DNA of 32,320 bases from Streptomycetaceae bacterium. Its GTDB lineage: Bacteria; Actinomycetota; Actinomycetes; Streptomycetales; Streptomycetaceae. Where the stretch lies: contig JAFAUH010000403.1 of the NCBI GenBank assembly GCA_019243445.1, positions 1-32,320 of the forward strand, written 5' to 3'. Below the pieces are notes generated by a model. That model made no database searches and was not told the origin of the DNA. It saw nothing but the letters and a program-made list of their open reading frames with translations. This document shows positions 16,191 to 23,580 of the stretch, piece by piece. The first letter of the stretch is position 1. Each line of letters starts with the position of its first letter. Position numbers and translations under genes: made by a program.

Positions 16191-17837
16191 TCACTCGTTC
16201 ATCCGGTCGAAGACGGTACGTCCGCCGACCACCGTACGCAGACAGCTCGGCAGTTCGTTGCCGGGCGTCAGGTCAGGCAGGCCGGGCGTGCCGGAGCGTG
16301 GGTCTGTAGACCAGTTCACGACCCGTTCGTCGGGGATCTGGACGACGAGGTCGCCGCAGCTGAAGACGGCGTAGTCGGCGGGTGCACCGGGCACGAGGAC
16401 GCCTGCATCGTCGCCGCGCGCCGCGCGCCGCCCGCCACGGGTGTGGGCAGTGAATGCGGCACGCACCGAGATGCGGTGCTCAGGCGTCCGGTGGAAGGCA
16501 GCGGCGCGTACTGTTCCCCAGGGGTCGAGCGGAGTGACAGGGCTGTCGGAGCCGAGCGCAAGAGGGACACCGGCCTTGAGCAGCGCCGCGTACGGGTTGA
16601 GCGTGCGGGCCCGCTCCCGGCCGAGGCGGTGGGCGTACATGCCGTCGTCACCGCCCCATGCGGCGTCGAACGCAGGCTGGAGGGAGGCGATGAGCCCTAG
16701 GTCGGCGAAGGCCGCGATGGTGGCAGGGGTGAGCATCTCGGCGTGTTCGACGCGGTGGCGTTCGGCCCGTACCCGGTCTGCGCCGAGCCGCTCGGCGGTG
16801 GCGCGGGCACCGTTGATCACGGCGCTGATGGCTGCGTCGCCGATGGCATGGAACCCGGCCTGGAGCCCGGCCTCGGTGCATGCGGTGATGTGGTCGGCGA
16901 TCTGTGCTTCGGTGAGGTAGGAGATGCCGTTGTGCGGGGCGTCGGCGTACGGCTGGTGAAGACAGGCGGTGTGCGAGCCAAGCGATCCGTCGACGAACAG
17001 GTCACCGGCCGCGCCAATCGCGCCGAGGTCGCGGATCCGCTCGACCACCTCGTCTCCGGCGGAGGTGACGGCCTCGGCCCAGTAGCCGACGACACGCGGG
17101 CCGGGCTCTTGGTCGGCGAGGCGCAGCAGACCGGTGAGGTCGTTCTCGCCGCTGATGTCGGGGCCTGCGCACTCGTGAAGTGATGCGATGCCCAGGGAAG
17201 CGGCATGGCGCAGCGTCGCCCGCTGAGCGTCGCTGCGCTGCTCCGGGGTGAGGGCGGCGTGGGCGGCATGGCGTACGACGTGGTGGGCATCGCGGGTGAG
17301 CGGGGCGTCGGGGTGGTAGCCGGGGAGTTCCTCGACTGCAGTCGCCGTGGGCACCAGCCGCAGGAGCGCGGTGCTGACGACAGCGGAGTGCATGTCCGCG
17401 CGCGTCAGGTACAGGGGGCGCCCGCCGACCGCGGTGTCGAGCTCCGCGCGGGAGGGGGGACGATTCTCAGGCCAACGCGTGGCGTCCCAACCGTGGCCGA
17501 ACAGCATGCGGTGGCCGGGGTGGGCGGCGGCGTAGGCGGTGATGCGGTCGAGGGCGTCGGCGAGGTCGCGAGCGTCGGCAAGGTTGAGGCCAGTGAGTGC
17601 CAGGCCGGTGGCGGTGGCGTGTATGTGGGCATCGGTGAACGCCGGGGTGACGAGTGCTCCGCGCAGGTCGACCATCTCGTCCACTGCGTCGGCAAAGCCG
17701 TCCGCGGCGCCTTCGGAACCAATCCAGGCGATGGTGGATCCTTCGGTGACCATGGCGGTGGCGAAGGGGTCGGCCGGGCTGTACACCGTGCCGCCACGCA
17801 GCAGGACTCTGCGGGGAGCGTGCTCGTCGATGGGCAT
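16191..17837 (-). CDS. YtcJ-type amidohydrolase (amidohydrolase family 3)
   Basis: A 548-residue metal-dependent hydrolase of the amidohydrolase superfamily. It starts at ATG 17837 (MPIDEHAPRRVLLRGG). The metal-binding motif DAHIHATATG (H71, H73) follows the N-terminal beta-sandwich; FHAIGDAAI and RHRVEHAEM are the internal histidine motifs; LALGSDSPVTPLDPW supplies the late metal-binding aspartate; the C-terminal strand region ends with RTVFDRMNE. These are the usual landmarks of the YtcJ/exoenzyme-regulatory branch, whose natural substrates are mostly unknown. No signal peptide is present. It is downstream of the Lrp gene on the same strand, separated by about 280 bases of repeats. Confidence 0.85.
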   Translation of the reverse strand: MPIDEHAPRRVLLRGGTVYSPADPFATAMVTEGSTIAWIGSEGAADGFADAVDEMVDLRGALVTPAFTDAHIHATATGLALTGLNLADARDLADALDRITAYAAAHPGHRMLFGHGWDATRWPENRPPSRAELDTAVGGRPLYLTRADMHSAVVSTALLRLVPTATAVEELPGYHPDAPLTRDAHHVVRHAAHAALTPEQRSDAQRATLRHAASLGIASLHECAGPDISGENDLTGLLRLADQEPGPRVVGYWAEAVTSAGDEVVERIRDLGAIGAAGDLFVDGSLGSHTACLHQPYADAPHNGISYLTEAQIADHITACTEAGLQAGFHAIGDAAISAVINGARATAERLGADRVRAERHRVEHAEMLTPATIAAFADLGLIASLQPAFDAAWGGDDGMYAHRLGRERARTLNPYAALLKAGVPLALGSDSPVTPLDPWGTVRAAAFHRTPEHRISVRAAFTAHTRGGRRAARGDDAGVLVPGAPADYAVFSCGDLVVQIPDERVVNWSTDPRSGTPGLPDLTPGNELPSCLRTVVGGRTVFDRMNE

Positions 17838-17911
17838 TGCACCAGTCTGGCCTGCGCGGGCGCCGTGCGAGCCACCGGGTCACAGCGTCTTTGTCTACAC
17901 CGCCCCGCGGC

Positions 17912-18024
17912 CTCGCGTGCGTCGCTGCGGTGCCCCATCGTGAGCTTCCGTTTCACCGTCGGCCCGGTTCAGGGCAGGCTCGCCGCTCGCGTGCGTCGCT
18001 CACAGGTGCCCCATCGTGAGCTTC
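17912..18024. repeat. Two copies of a 37-39-bp direct repeat (with a third partial copy)
   Basis: 17912-17948 and 17986-18024 share CTCGCGTGCGTCGCT followed by GGTGCCCCATCGTGAGCTTC, differing by two bases of length. A truncated copy (CTCGCGTGCGTCGCTCACAG and GTGC) is at 18108-18131, inside the larger 114-bp repeat. The cluster lies between the Lrp and amidohydrolase genes. Confidence 0.85.
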
Positions 18025-18133
18025 TCCGCCCGCTCCCGCGCTCCGCGGACGGCCTGCCGTGCCGAAAGTACACCCTCGATTGACGTCTCGGCCGGCCACT
18101 GCGCTTGCTCGCGTGCGTCGCTCACAGGTGCGG
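18020..18133. repeat. 114-bp repeat, copy B (displaced fxsA 3' end)
   Basis: Matches 12534-12647 at about 102 of 114 positions, no gaps. Read on the minus strand, one frame still gives AREQAQWPAETSIEGVLS, close to the FxsA tail, but no start codon or rest of fxsA precedes it. Its left part is intergenic; its last 12 bases contain the 3' end and stop of the Lrp gene. Confidence 0.9.
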
Positions 18134-18562
18134 CGGCCTGGACTCGTACGGGGTGGAGAGCACGACTGTGGTACGGGTGGAGACGCCGGCGAGGGAGCGG
18201 ATGCGGGCGAGCAGGTGTTCCAAGGCGCCCGGAGCGGTGACGCGCACCTTGAGGATGTAGTTCTCCTCCCCGGCGACGCTGTGACACGCCTCGATCTCGG
18301 GTACCTCGGCGAGCCGCTCGGCGATATCGTCGGGCGCGCTGGGGTCGAACGGCTTGACCGAGATGAACGCGGTGAGCGACAGGCCCACCGCCTCGGGGTC
18401 GACGATTGCCGCATAGCCGCGGATCACGCCGCGCTGTTCAAGGCGCCGTACGCGCTGGTGCACCGCCGAAGTGGACAGGCCAGTGGCCTTGCCCAAGTCG
18501 GTGTAGCTCATCCGCCCGTCGGCGACGAGCAACTCCACGATCCGCCGATCCAACTCCTCCAC
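18122..18562 (-). CDS. Lrp/AsnC-family transcriptional regulator
   Basis: A 146-residue regulator starting at GTG 18562. An N-terminal winged helix-turn-helix is seen as LDRRIVELLVADGRMSYTDL followed by GLSTSAVHQRVRRLEQRGVI, the typical AsnC signature. The C-terminal RAM (ligand-binding) domain includes VGLSLTAFISVKPF and CHSVAGEENYILKVRV, where small-molecule effectors, often amino acids, bind. These proteins assemble as dimers to octamers. The last six codons and stop overlap the end of the 114-bp repeat. A link to the amidohydrolase downstream is possible but unproven. Confidence 0.92.
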   Translation of the reverse strand: MEELDRRIVELLVADGRMSYTDLGKATGLSTSAVHQRVRRLEQRGVIRGYAAIVDPEAVGLSLTAFISVKPFDPSAPDDIAERLAEVPEIEACHSVAGEENYILKVRVTAPGALEHLLARIRSLAGVSTRTTVVLSTPYESRPPHL

Positions 18563-18746
18563 GATCGGTCAACCTACTGCCGACGCACACCTCAAGCACA
18601 AGGGGTACAGCACACGACCTACAAGCTGCTCGCAGCCCGCCGTGGTGAGGACCGCCTCCATTCGCCCCTGGGTGTGAGGAATGCCACGCCCTCTGCTCGC
18701 GCTCGGAGAGTGGGCGGCGATTACCTGTGCTGCGTGCCGGGAAATC

Positions 18747-18780
18747 CTTGCTATGGCCAGGATCTTGCTATGGCCAGGAT
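18747..18780. repeat. Perfect 17-bp tandem duplication upstream of the 18830 gene
   Basis: CTTGCTATGGCCAGGAT occurs twice head to tail (18747-18763, 18764-18780), followed by CTTG. It sits about 50 bases before the ATG of the next gene, in its likely promoter or leader. Confidence 0.9.
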
Positions 18781-18829
18781 CTTGAGCCTGGCAGTCCTTC
18801 CACCCGGTGCCCGTCAAGAGAGAACCACC

Positions 18830-19294
18830 ATGCGCGCATTGAAGCGGCAGGGCCGCGGTGACCGCACGCAGATAGCGTTCGATGAGGATCTCGGTTCCGG
18901 CGGCTCGTTCGACGAAGACGCGCGGGATGACGTACTACGGGACGTCGAGGACGCGTCCGACGACGATGTCTACGAGATCTTCCGTGTCCACTGCCCGGAC
19001 TGCGCCCGGCCGATAGCACTCTTCGCGCACGAGGATGTCATCCCCGAGCACGCCTTGTGCCCGACTCCGTGGAATCCGTTCGGGCTCACGGTGTGCGGCG
19101 GCTCCGGCCGACCGGCCGCCGAGGCGGAACCGGTCGGCGGCATGGAACTCACCGATGAGCGGGACATGGCTGTGCTGCTGACCTTTCCGGAGGGCTTGGA
19201 CTGGCGTACGCAGCCGTTCTCGCACGCGGGCGGGCCGGGCTCGCGTCCACTGTGGGCTCGGATGTCGCGTCCTGAGCGCCGGACTGCCTTGTAG
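18830..19294 (+). CDS. Unknown conserved-looking acidic protein with Cys motifs
   Basis: A 154-residue protein that I do not recognise. The start is ATG 18830 with a weak AGAGAG ribosome site. Residues about 12-50 are strongly acidic (SFDEDARDDVLRDVEDASDDD). A central section HCPDCARPIALFAHEDVIPE, then ALCPTPWNPFGLTVCGG, contains four cysteines in a CxxC plus two spaced singles, which could bind a metal. The C-terminal part is basic (SRPLWARMSRPERR). No membrane segment or export signal. It converges on the acyl-CoA dehydrogenase with only two bases between stop codons. Codon use is that of a real streptomycete gene. Confidence 0.7.
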   Translation: MRALKRQGRGDRTQIAFDEDLGSGGSFDEDARDDVLRDVEDASDDDVYEIFRVHCPDCARPIALFAHEDVIPEHALCPTPWNPFGLTVCGGSGRPAAEAEPVGGMELTDERDMAVLLTFPEGLDWRTQPFSHAGGPGSRPLWARMSRPERRTAL

Positions 19295-19296
19295 TA

Positions 19297-20481
19297 CTAG
19301 CCCCGGCTCTCCGGCCCCGCGAGGTGGCGGGCGATGACCATGCGCTGGATCTGGTTGGTGCCCTCGACGATCTGCAGCACCTTCGCCTCGCGCATATAGC
19401 GTTCGGCCGGGAAGTCCGCCGTGTACCCGTAACCGCCAAGGAGCTGGACCGCGTCGGTGGTCACCTTCATCGCGGCGTCCGTGCAGTACAGCTTCGCCAT
19501 CGCAGCCTGCTTGCCGAAGGCACGGCCGGCGTCACGCCGACGCGCCGCCGCGAGATACAGCGCTCGTCCTGCCTCGATGGCGGTGGCCATGTCGGCGAGG
19601 ACGAAGCGCAGTCCTTGAAAGTCCGCCAGCGGGCGGCCGAACTGCTGTCGCGAGGCGGTGAAAGCAACCGCCTCATCCAAGGCCGCCTGCGCGACACCGA
19701 CCGCACATGCCGCTATCCCCAGGCGCCCGGAGTCGAGCGCGGAGAGCGCCACGGTAAAGCCTTGCCCTTCCTCCCCGATCCGGCGCGTGTCGAGGATGTG
19801 CACGCCGTCGAGGTGCACCTGTGCGGTCGGCGACCCCTTCAGGCCCATCTTCCGTTCGGGCGCGGCGGCGCTGAGCCCCGGCGCGTTACCGGGCACGAGG
19901 AACGCGGTGATGCCACGCGGTCCCTCGGGGCCGGTACGAGCGAGGACGGTGTAGAAGTCGGCGACGCCTCCGTGCGTGGTCCACGCCTTGGTGCCGTCGA
20001 TGCGCCAGCCGTCGCCGTCTGGTACGGCCTTGGTACGCAGGGCCGCGGCGTCGGATCCGGCTCCGGGCTCGGAAAGGCAGTACGCGCCAAGAAGCGCGCC
20101 ACCGAGCATCTCGGGGAGATGCTCGGCGCGCTGCTGCTTGGTTCCGAACTCGGCCAGCGCGTGGCAGGAGAGGGTGTGGACGCTCAGGCCGAGACCGACG
20201 GTGAGCCGGGCGGCCGCGAGCTCCTCCACGACCTGCAAATATACCTCGTACGGCTGTTCCCCGCCTCCGTACTCCTGCGGATACGGGAGGCTGAGCAGAC
20301 CTGCCTTGCCGAGAGTGGCGAAGACATCACGCGGGAAGCGTCCGGCGTCCTCCTCTTCGTCGGCCTTGGGTCGGATCTCCCGCGTGGCGATGTCGTGAGT
20401 GAGGCCGAGAAGTTCGCGGGCCTCCTCGGTAGGAAGGTCACGTTCGAGGGGCTTACGGTGTTGCGGGCCGTCGTACGACAT
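19297..20481 (-). CDS. Acyl-CoA dehydrogenase
   Basis: A 394-residue flavoenzyme introducing a trans-2 double bond into acyl-CoA. The start is ATG 20481 (MSYDGPQHRK) behind GGAGGA; the longer open frame lacks support. Signature sequences: AYCLSEPGAGSDAAALRTKA (acyl-CoA dehydrogenase signature 1), WTTHGG (FAD/substrate loop), SRQQFGRPLADFQGLRFVLA, and QLLGGYGYTADFPAERYMRE (signature 2). The catalytic base is expected at E373 in QIVEGTNQIQ, the position used by short- and medium-chain enzymes. Neighbours give no pathway context; the chain length or branched-chain substrate cannot be told. Confidence 0.93.
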   Translation of the reverse strand: MSYDGPQHRKPLERDLPTEEARELLGLTHDIATREIRPKADEEEDAGRFPRDVFATLGKAGLLSLPYPQEYGGGEQPYEVYLQVVEELAAARLTVGLGLSVHTLSCHALAEFGTKQQRAEHLPEMLGGALLGAYCLSEPGAGSDAAALRTKAVPDGDGWRIDGTKAWTTHGGVADFYTVLARTGPEGPRGITAFLVPGNAPGLSAAAPERKMGLKGSPTAQVHLDGVHILDTRRIGEEGQGFTVALSALDSGRLGIAACAVGVAQAALDEAVAFTASRQQFGRPLADFQGLRFVLADMATAIEAGRALYLAAARRRDAGRAFGKQAAMAKLYCTDAAMKVTTDAVQLLGGYGYTADFPAERYMREAKVLQIVEGTNQIQRMVIARHLAGPESRG

Positions 20482-20753
20482 GGCGGCGCTCCTCCCTGTC
20501 GGACGGTTCGGCGGCGGTCGCGAGGAGTGGCGCGGCACTACCACATGATGTTCCCCATAGCCAATGATCGCCCGCCGGATCACGGTCCGGACTGATCAGA
20601 GTCTGTGGCGGTTGGAGTATGCCCGATCGAAGGCGCCACGTCACGGGGGGGTGTCGTGGGCGGCGCGCAAGAGGAAGCGCGGGTGGAGGGACGGCTCGCA
20701 GAGACCCAGGCAGGCCCGGTCGGCTCGGGACAGGCTCTGGGCCCTGTCCGGAT

Positions 20754-21620
20754 TCAGGCGCCGACCTTCCGGGCGATGGCTGCCAGCGTCGACTTGATCT
20801 GGTCCAGTTCCGCCTTGACCGCCGCGATCTCCGAACGGGCGTCGAATACGGCCTTGTTGGTAGCGCTGGTGTGCTGGCCCAGGCTGCGGTCGGCGCCGTC
20901 GACGAGGCTCGGAATGCTGGCGGACACGACCGCCTTGTGGATGTCGTTGAGCTGGGCCCACGCATCCTCGCCGGCACCGCCGTGCTTGTAGGCCCAGACG
21001 TCAAGTGGAGTAGGCAAGTCATCCTCCGGTGGGGTGGGTTGGAATGACAGCGCCCACGAGCGCAGCGCCGCCGTACTGGACAGGTGGCAGTAGTCCTTGT
21101 CGACTGGGCTGCTTGAGTACTGATGGAACAGCCACGGTGCCTTGATGCCCGGATTGCCCGCGGCGCGGCCTGCTGTGGCAATCCAGAGGAAGTCCTGGTA
21201 GTACGAGGAAGTATCGACGTTCAACCAGTATTCGGTGTTGCAGTACAGACCGACGGGGTTGTGCGGCAGCTTCGACTTCACATAGCGCAGCCAACTGTCT
21301 TTGTAGGCAAGCTGCTTCGGCTTCGAGACGTTCTGGTTGGCCGAGTCGTAGCCCTCCCAGTCGAGCACAACGATGTCACCAGGCTTCCAGGTGACCTGAT
21401 CGAGGAAATAATTTGCCTCGCTCTCCACTCCGTTGGCCATATGCGGATAGTGATAGCCGCCCCAGACCAGACCGTTGGCCTTGGCGTGGTCGCGCTGCGC
21501 CACCCATGTGGGGCTGACGTACGACTCACCTTCGGTAATCTTCACAAAGGCGAAGGACAGTCCCGCAGTGTCAGGCGTCGAGCTCTGATAGCTCGACCAG
21601 TCCTGGCCCCAGATGCCCAT
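20754..21620 (-). CDS. GH25-type lysozyme (phage endolysin-like)
   Basis: A 288-residue muramidase-type protein. The start is ATG 21620 (MGIWGQDWSSYQ) with GGGGAG 11 bases upstream. The GH25 barrel is marked by GQDWSSYQ, FAFVKITEGESY, GGYHYPH and VLDWEGYD (D87/E89 being the expected active-site pair), ending near SSTAALRSWA. After this comes a linker (PTPPEDDLPTPLDVWAYKHGG) and a C-terminal helical part with heptads (NKAVFDARSEIAAVKAELDQIKS). No signal peptide or transmembrane segment is present, as in phage endolysins that rely on a holin, but no holin or other phage gene is seen next to it. It looks like a single phage-derived gene retained in the chromosome. Confidence 0.85.
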   Translation of the reverse strand: MGIWGQDWSSYQSSTPDTAGLSFAFVKITEGESYVSPTWVAQRDHAKANGLVWGGYHYPHMANGVESEANYFLDQVTWKPGDIVVLDWEGYDSANQNVSKPKQLAYKDSWLRYVKSKLPHNPVGLYCNTEYWLNVDTSSYYQDFLWIATAGRAAGNPGIKAPWLFHQYSSSPVDKDYCHLSSTAALRSWALSFQPTPPEDDLPTPLDVWAYKHGGAGEDAWAQLNDIHKAVVSASIPSLVDGADRSLGQHTSATNKAVFDARSEIAAVKAELDQIKSTLAAIARKVGA

Positions 21621-22191
21621 CAGGCGATCAACTCCCCTGACGCAAGTGCCCGGTATGTCCGGCATGATCAGTCTCGAACCACTCGTCGAGGCAGTATGCA
21701 CACCATCCGTTCTGCTGGAAGGCCGAGTGCCGCACCGGACAGATTCTTCGTAGACTCTCCCCAATTTCCCGTCGGCAGCTGCGCCGAAACCGGCGGACGC
21801 TCCTGATGGCTTGCTCTGTAGAGGCGTTCGCTGCCGCCACCTCTTCGAATGACTATTTGTGCGCCGGGTATCCGCCGGGGCGCGCCGTCGTTGAATCCTG
21901 CTGTCATTGAATTCTGTACGAAACCTGCCTGCGCGGCATCGCCTGTCACGGCTCACCGGCCTCGTCCAGAAGCCCTGTCCTGCGGGGGCACAGACATCAC
22001 CGGTTCAGGCACATCGTGTGCAAAGCCCCGGGAAGGCGTCACGACGGGATTGAGCTGCGCGGACGCGCCGGAGGGCGCGGCGAGGGCGGGGGTTGTGGTT
22101 GCGGGAGACGGCCGATGACCGAGGTGCGAGGTAAGCGTGCCGGGGTTGTGCTCGACAGGCACAGCTGTTCGTCGACCGATAGGAGGCACAC
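21621..22191. other. Intergenic region between GH25 and Rpf-like genes
   Basis: About 570 bases between two divergent genes. Apart from the possible small Cys-rich frame (21628-21840) I see no gene. Minus-strand stretches up to about 21950 read as protein-like pieces in changing frames (for example NSMTAGFNDGAPRRIPGA), which may be the remains of a phage cassette. I looked for a c-di-AMP (ydaO-type) riboswitch ahead of the Rpf-like gene, as some streptomycete rpf genes have one, and did not see its conserved core. Confidence 0.4.
21628..21840 (-). CDS. Possible small Cys/His-rich protein upstream of the GH25 gene
   Basis: A minus-strand frame of up to 70 codons that stops seven bases before the GH25 start; the GH25 ribosome site overlaps its last codons. 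The C-terminal half looks protein-like: CPVRHSAFQQNGWCAYCLDE, then WFETDHAGHTGH, giving a lone Cys, a CxxC and several His that could bind zinc. The start is unclear: GTG 21840 is the farthest, and no codon has a good ribosome site, so the first part may be decayed. I cannot assign a function. Confidence 0.35.
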   Translation of the reverse strand: MAAANASTEQAIRSVRRFRRSCRREIGESLRRICPVRHSAFQQNGWCAYCLDEWFETDHAGHTGHLRQGS

Positions 22192-22545
22192 ATGCCCCGA
22201 ATACGACTGCGCACGGGGGCGATCGCGGGGATCTGGTTGTTGTCGCTCGCGTCACCTACCGCAGCCCATGCGGGCACCACAGACAGTGTCGACTGGGACG
22301 CCCTGGCGGACTGCGAGTCATCCGGGCACTGGCACGCCCATACCGGCAACGGCTACCACGGCGGACTGCAGTTCGCCCGCTCCACATGGAAAGAGTACGG
22401 CGGTACCGTCTACGCCCGGCGCGCCGATTTCGCCACCCGCCGCCAGCAGATCCACATCGCCAAGCGTGTCCTCGCCCATCAAGGCCCTTCAGCTTGGCCC
22501 AACTGCCTCGTCGACGACCGTCACGAAGGCGCGGACGACCGCTGA
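22192..22545 (+). CDS. Secreted Rpf-domain (transglycosylase-like) muralytic protein
   Basis: A 117-residue protein starting at ATG 22192 with AGGAGG. A Sec signal peptide (about residues 1-27, ending PTAAHA) precedes a complete resuscitation-promoting-factor domain: VDWDALADCESSGHWHAHTG with the expected catalytic glutamate in CESSG, NGYHGGLQFARSTWKEYGG, and the paired late cysteine in AWPNC. Rpf proteins cleave peptidoglycan and help spores or dormant cells restart growth. There is no LysM or other wall-anchoring domain, so it is a minimal form. It is divergent from GH25 and converges on the ketosynthase-like gene. Confidence 0.92.
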   Translation: MPRIRLRTGAIAGIWLLSLASPTAAHAGTTDSVDWDALADCESSGHWHAHTGNGYHGGLQFARSTWKEYGGTVYARRADFATRRQQIHIAKRVLAHQGPSAWPNCLVDDRHEGADDR

Positions 22546-22640
22546 TGCTCAACGGACGCCCGCCGCCCGAAGCCGCGCCGCCGTAGCGGCCTGACTGTCC
22601 GTGGTGATATCGCCGACCGCTCCCCTGTTCGCCAAGCGAA

Positions 22641-22650
22641 CGATATATCG
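22641..22650. repeat. 10-bp palindrome between converging genes
   Basis: CGATATATCG is a perfect palindrome directly beyond the stop of the ketosynthase-like gene. No function is evident. Confidence 0.3.
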
Positions 22651-22651
22651 G

Positions 22652-23374
22652 CTAGAGCGAACATCTTTCGGTGAGCGTCCAGGGGCGACCCGCACGGGTA
22701 CCGGCCCACCGCAGAAGGCCGCATCCGATCGAGCCGCCCCCGCCGACAGCGCAGATCACGACGATATCGCCGTCGCCGAGCCGCCCCTGCCTGCACAAAC
22801 GATCCAGCGCGACGGGGACGGACACCACCGGCTCCTGGACGAGCATATGCCGTACCTCCTGGCGCGCCACTCCCGCCCGCTTCAGCACGTCACCCACGGC
22901 GGCGGCGACGTCTCCCCCGGTCAACAAGCTGGTCGAAATCGTCCCCCGGCCTCGCGGGACCGGGCCGAGCACCACCGCCCCCGCATCCGCCCTCACCCCC
23001 GTACCCACGACCAGCGCGTATGCACCCACCGGCTCTCTACGCAGGAGACCTTCGGCCATAGTGAGGGCATGGACAAAGCCGCCGTACGCCATGTTGGCGT
23101 CAAAAGCGGTGGCCTGATTCGCGCCGATCAACCGCCGGACGTCGATGGCGACGGCACGCTGCGCACCATCGGAAACGCAGGCGGCGACCACCACACAGCT
23201 CAGCTGCTCGGGCGCCACTCCGGCCGCATCGATGGCCCGCCGAGCCGCTGCCGCAGCGAGGACCGGGGCCGCCCGCCGATCCGCCCCGCCGCGCTGCCGC
23301 GGGATACCGACGGGCACCTCGTCAGCACAGTACGCACCAGTACTGATGATTCCCACGGAAGGCAGGCCGTCCAT
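22652..23374 (-). CDS. Shortened ketosynthase-III (FabH)-like protein lacking the catalytic triad
   Basis: A 240-residue protein; the start is ATG 23374 behind AAGGAGG. The N-terminal half follows the KAS III/thiolase fold (AAAARRAIDAAGVAPEQL, FDANMAYGGFVHALTMAEGL, then ALVVGTGV and GAVVLGP). The C-terminal half ends with VGGGGSIGCGLLRW, which matches the FabH end (GxGxxWGAxLLRW). The usual active-site cysteine of NAACSGF is tyrosine here (Y97), the HQAN histidine region reads LVQEP, and the GNTS asparagine segment is missing, so it cannot condense acyl chains by the usual route. FabH is normally about 330 residues. It may be a partner or regulatory protein, or an inactive relative under decay, although the frame is intact with good codon use. 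Confidence 0.75.
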   Translation of the reverse strand: MDGLPSVGIISTGAYCADEVPVGIPRQRGGADRRAAPVLAAAAARRAIDAAGVAPEQLSCVVVAACVSDGAQRAVAIDVRRLIGANQATAFDANMAYGGFVHALTMAEGLLRREPVGAYALVVGTGVRADAGAVVLGPVPRGRGTISTSLLTGGDVAAAVGDVLKRAGVARQEVRHMLVQEPVVSVPVALDRLCRQGRLGDGDIVVICAVGGGGSIGCGLLRWAGTRAGRPWTLTERCSL

Positions 23375-23431
23375 GATCCCTCCTTGGAGGTGCGTAGGGC
23401 CGAATCCACTCACCATCATGGAGTCCGGAAG

Positions 23432-23469
23432 CTGAAGCCAGGCTGAAGCAACCTGAAGCGCCGCTTCAG
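23432..23469. promoter_or_regulatory. Helically phased CTGAAGC heptamer array
   Basis: CTGAAGC is repeated at 23432, 23443 and 23453, and its inverse GCTTCAG follows at 23463. The start-to-start spacings are 11, 10 and 10 bases, one helical turn each. The last two units form a perfect 7-bp hairpin with loop GCC. The array lies about 60 bases upstream of the ketosynthase-like start and is read as three GCTTCAG direct repeats toward that gene. Heptamer repeats with 11-base period are typical of sites for SARP or OmpR/PhoP-type activators. A further CTTC-AGC-GAAG dyad is at about 23494-23503. Confidence 0.6.
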
Positions 23470-23580
23470 CAACGCACCGTCCAAAATGCTTACCTTCAGC
23501 GAAGGTTGTCGCCCAAGGCGGGATGCGACCAGGCCCGGACAGGGCCTAGCGCCGGGCTCCCGGACATGCCAGGTTGAGGA

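Noticed and set aside
21960-22191. c-di-AMP (ydaO) riboswitch before the Rpf-like gene
   Set aside because: Some streptomycete rpf genes have one, but the conserved core sequences are not present here.
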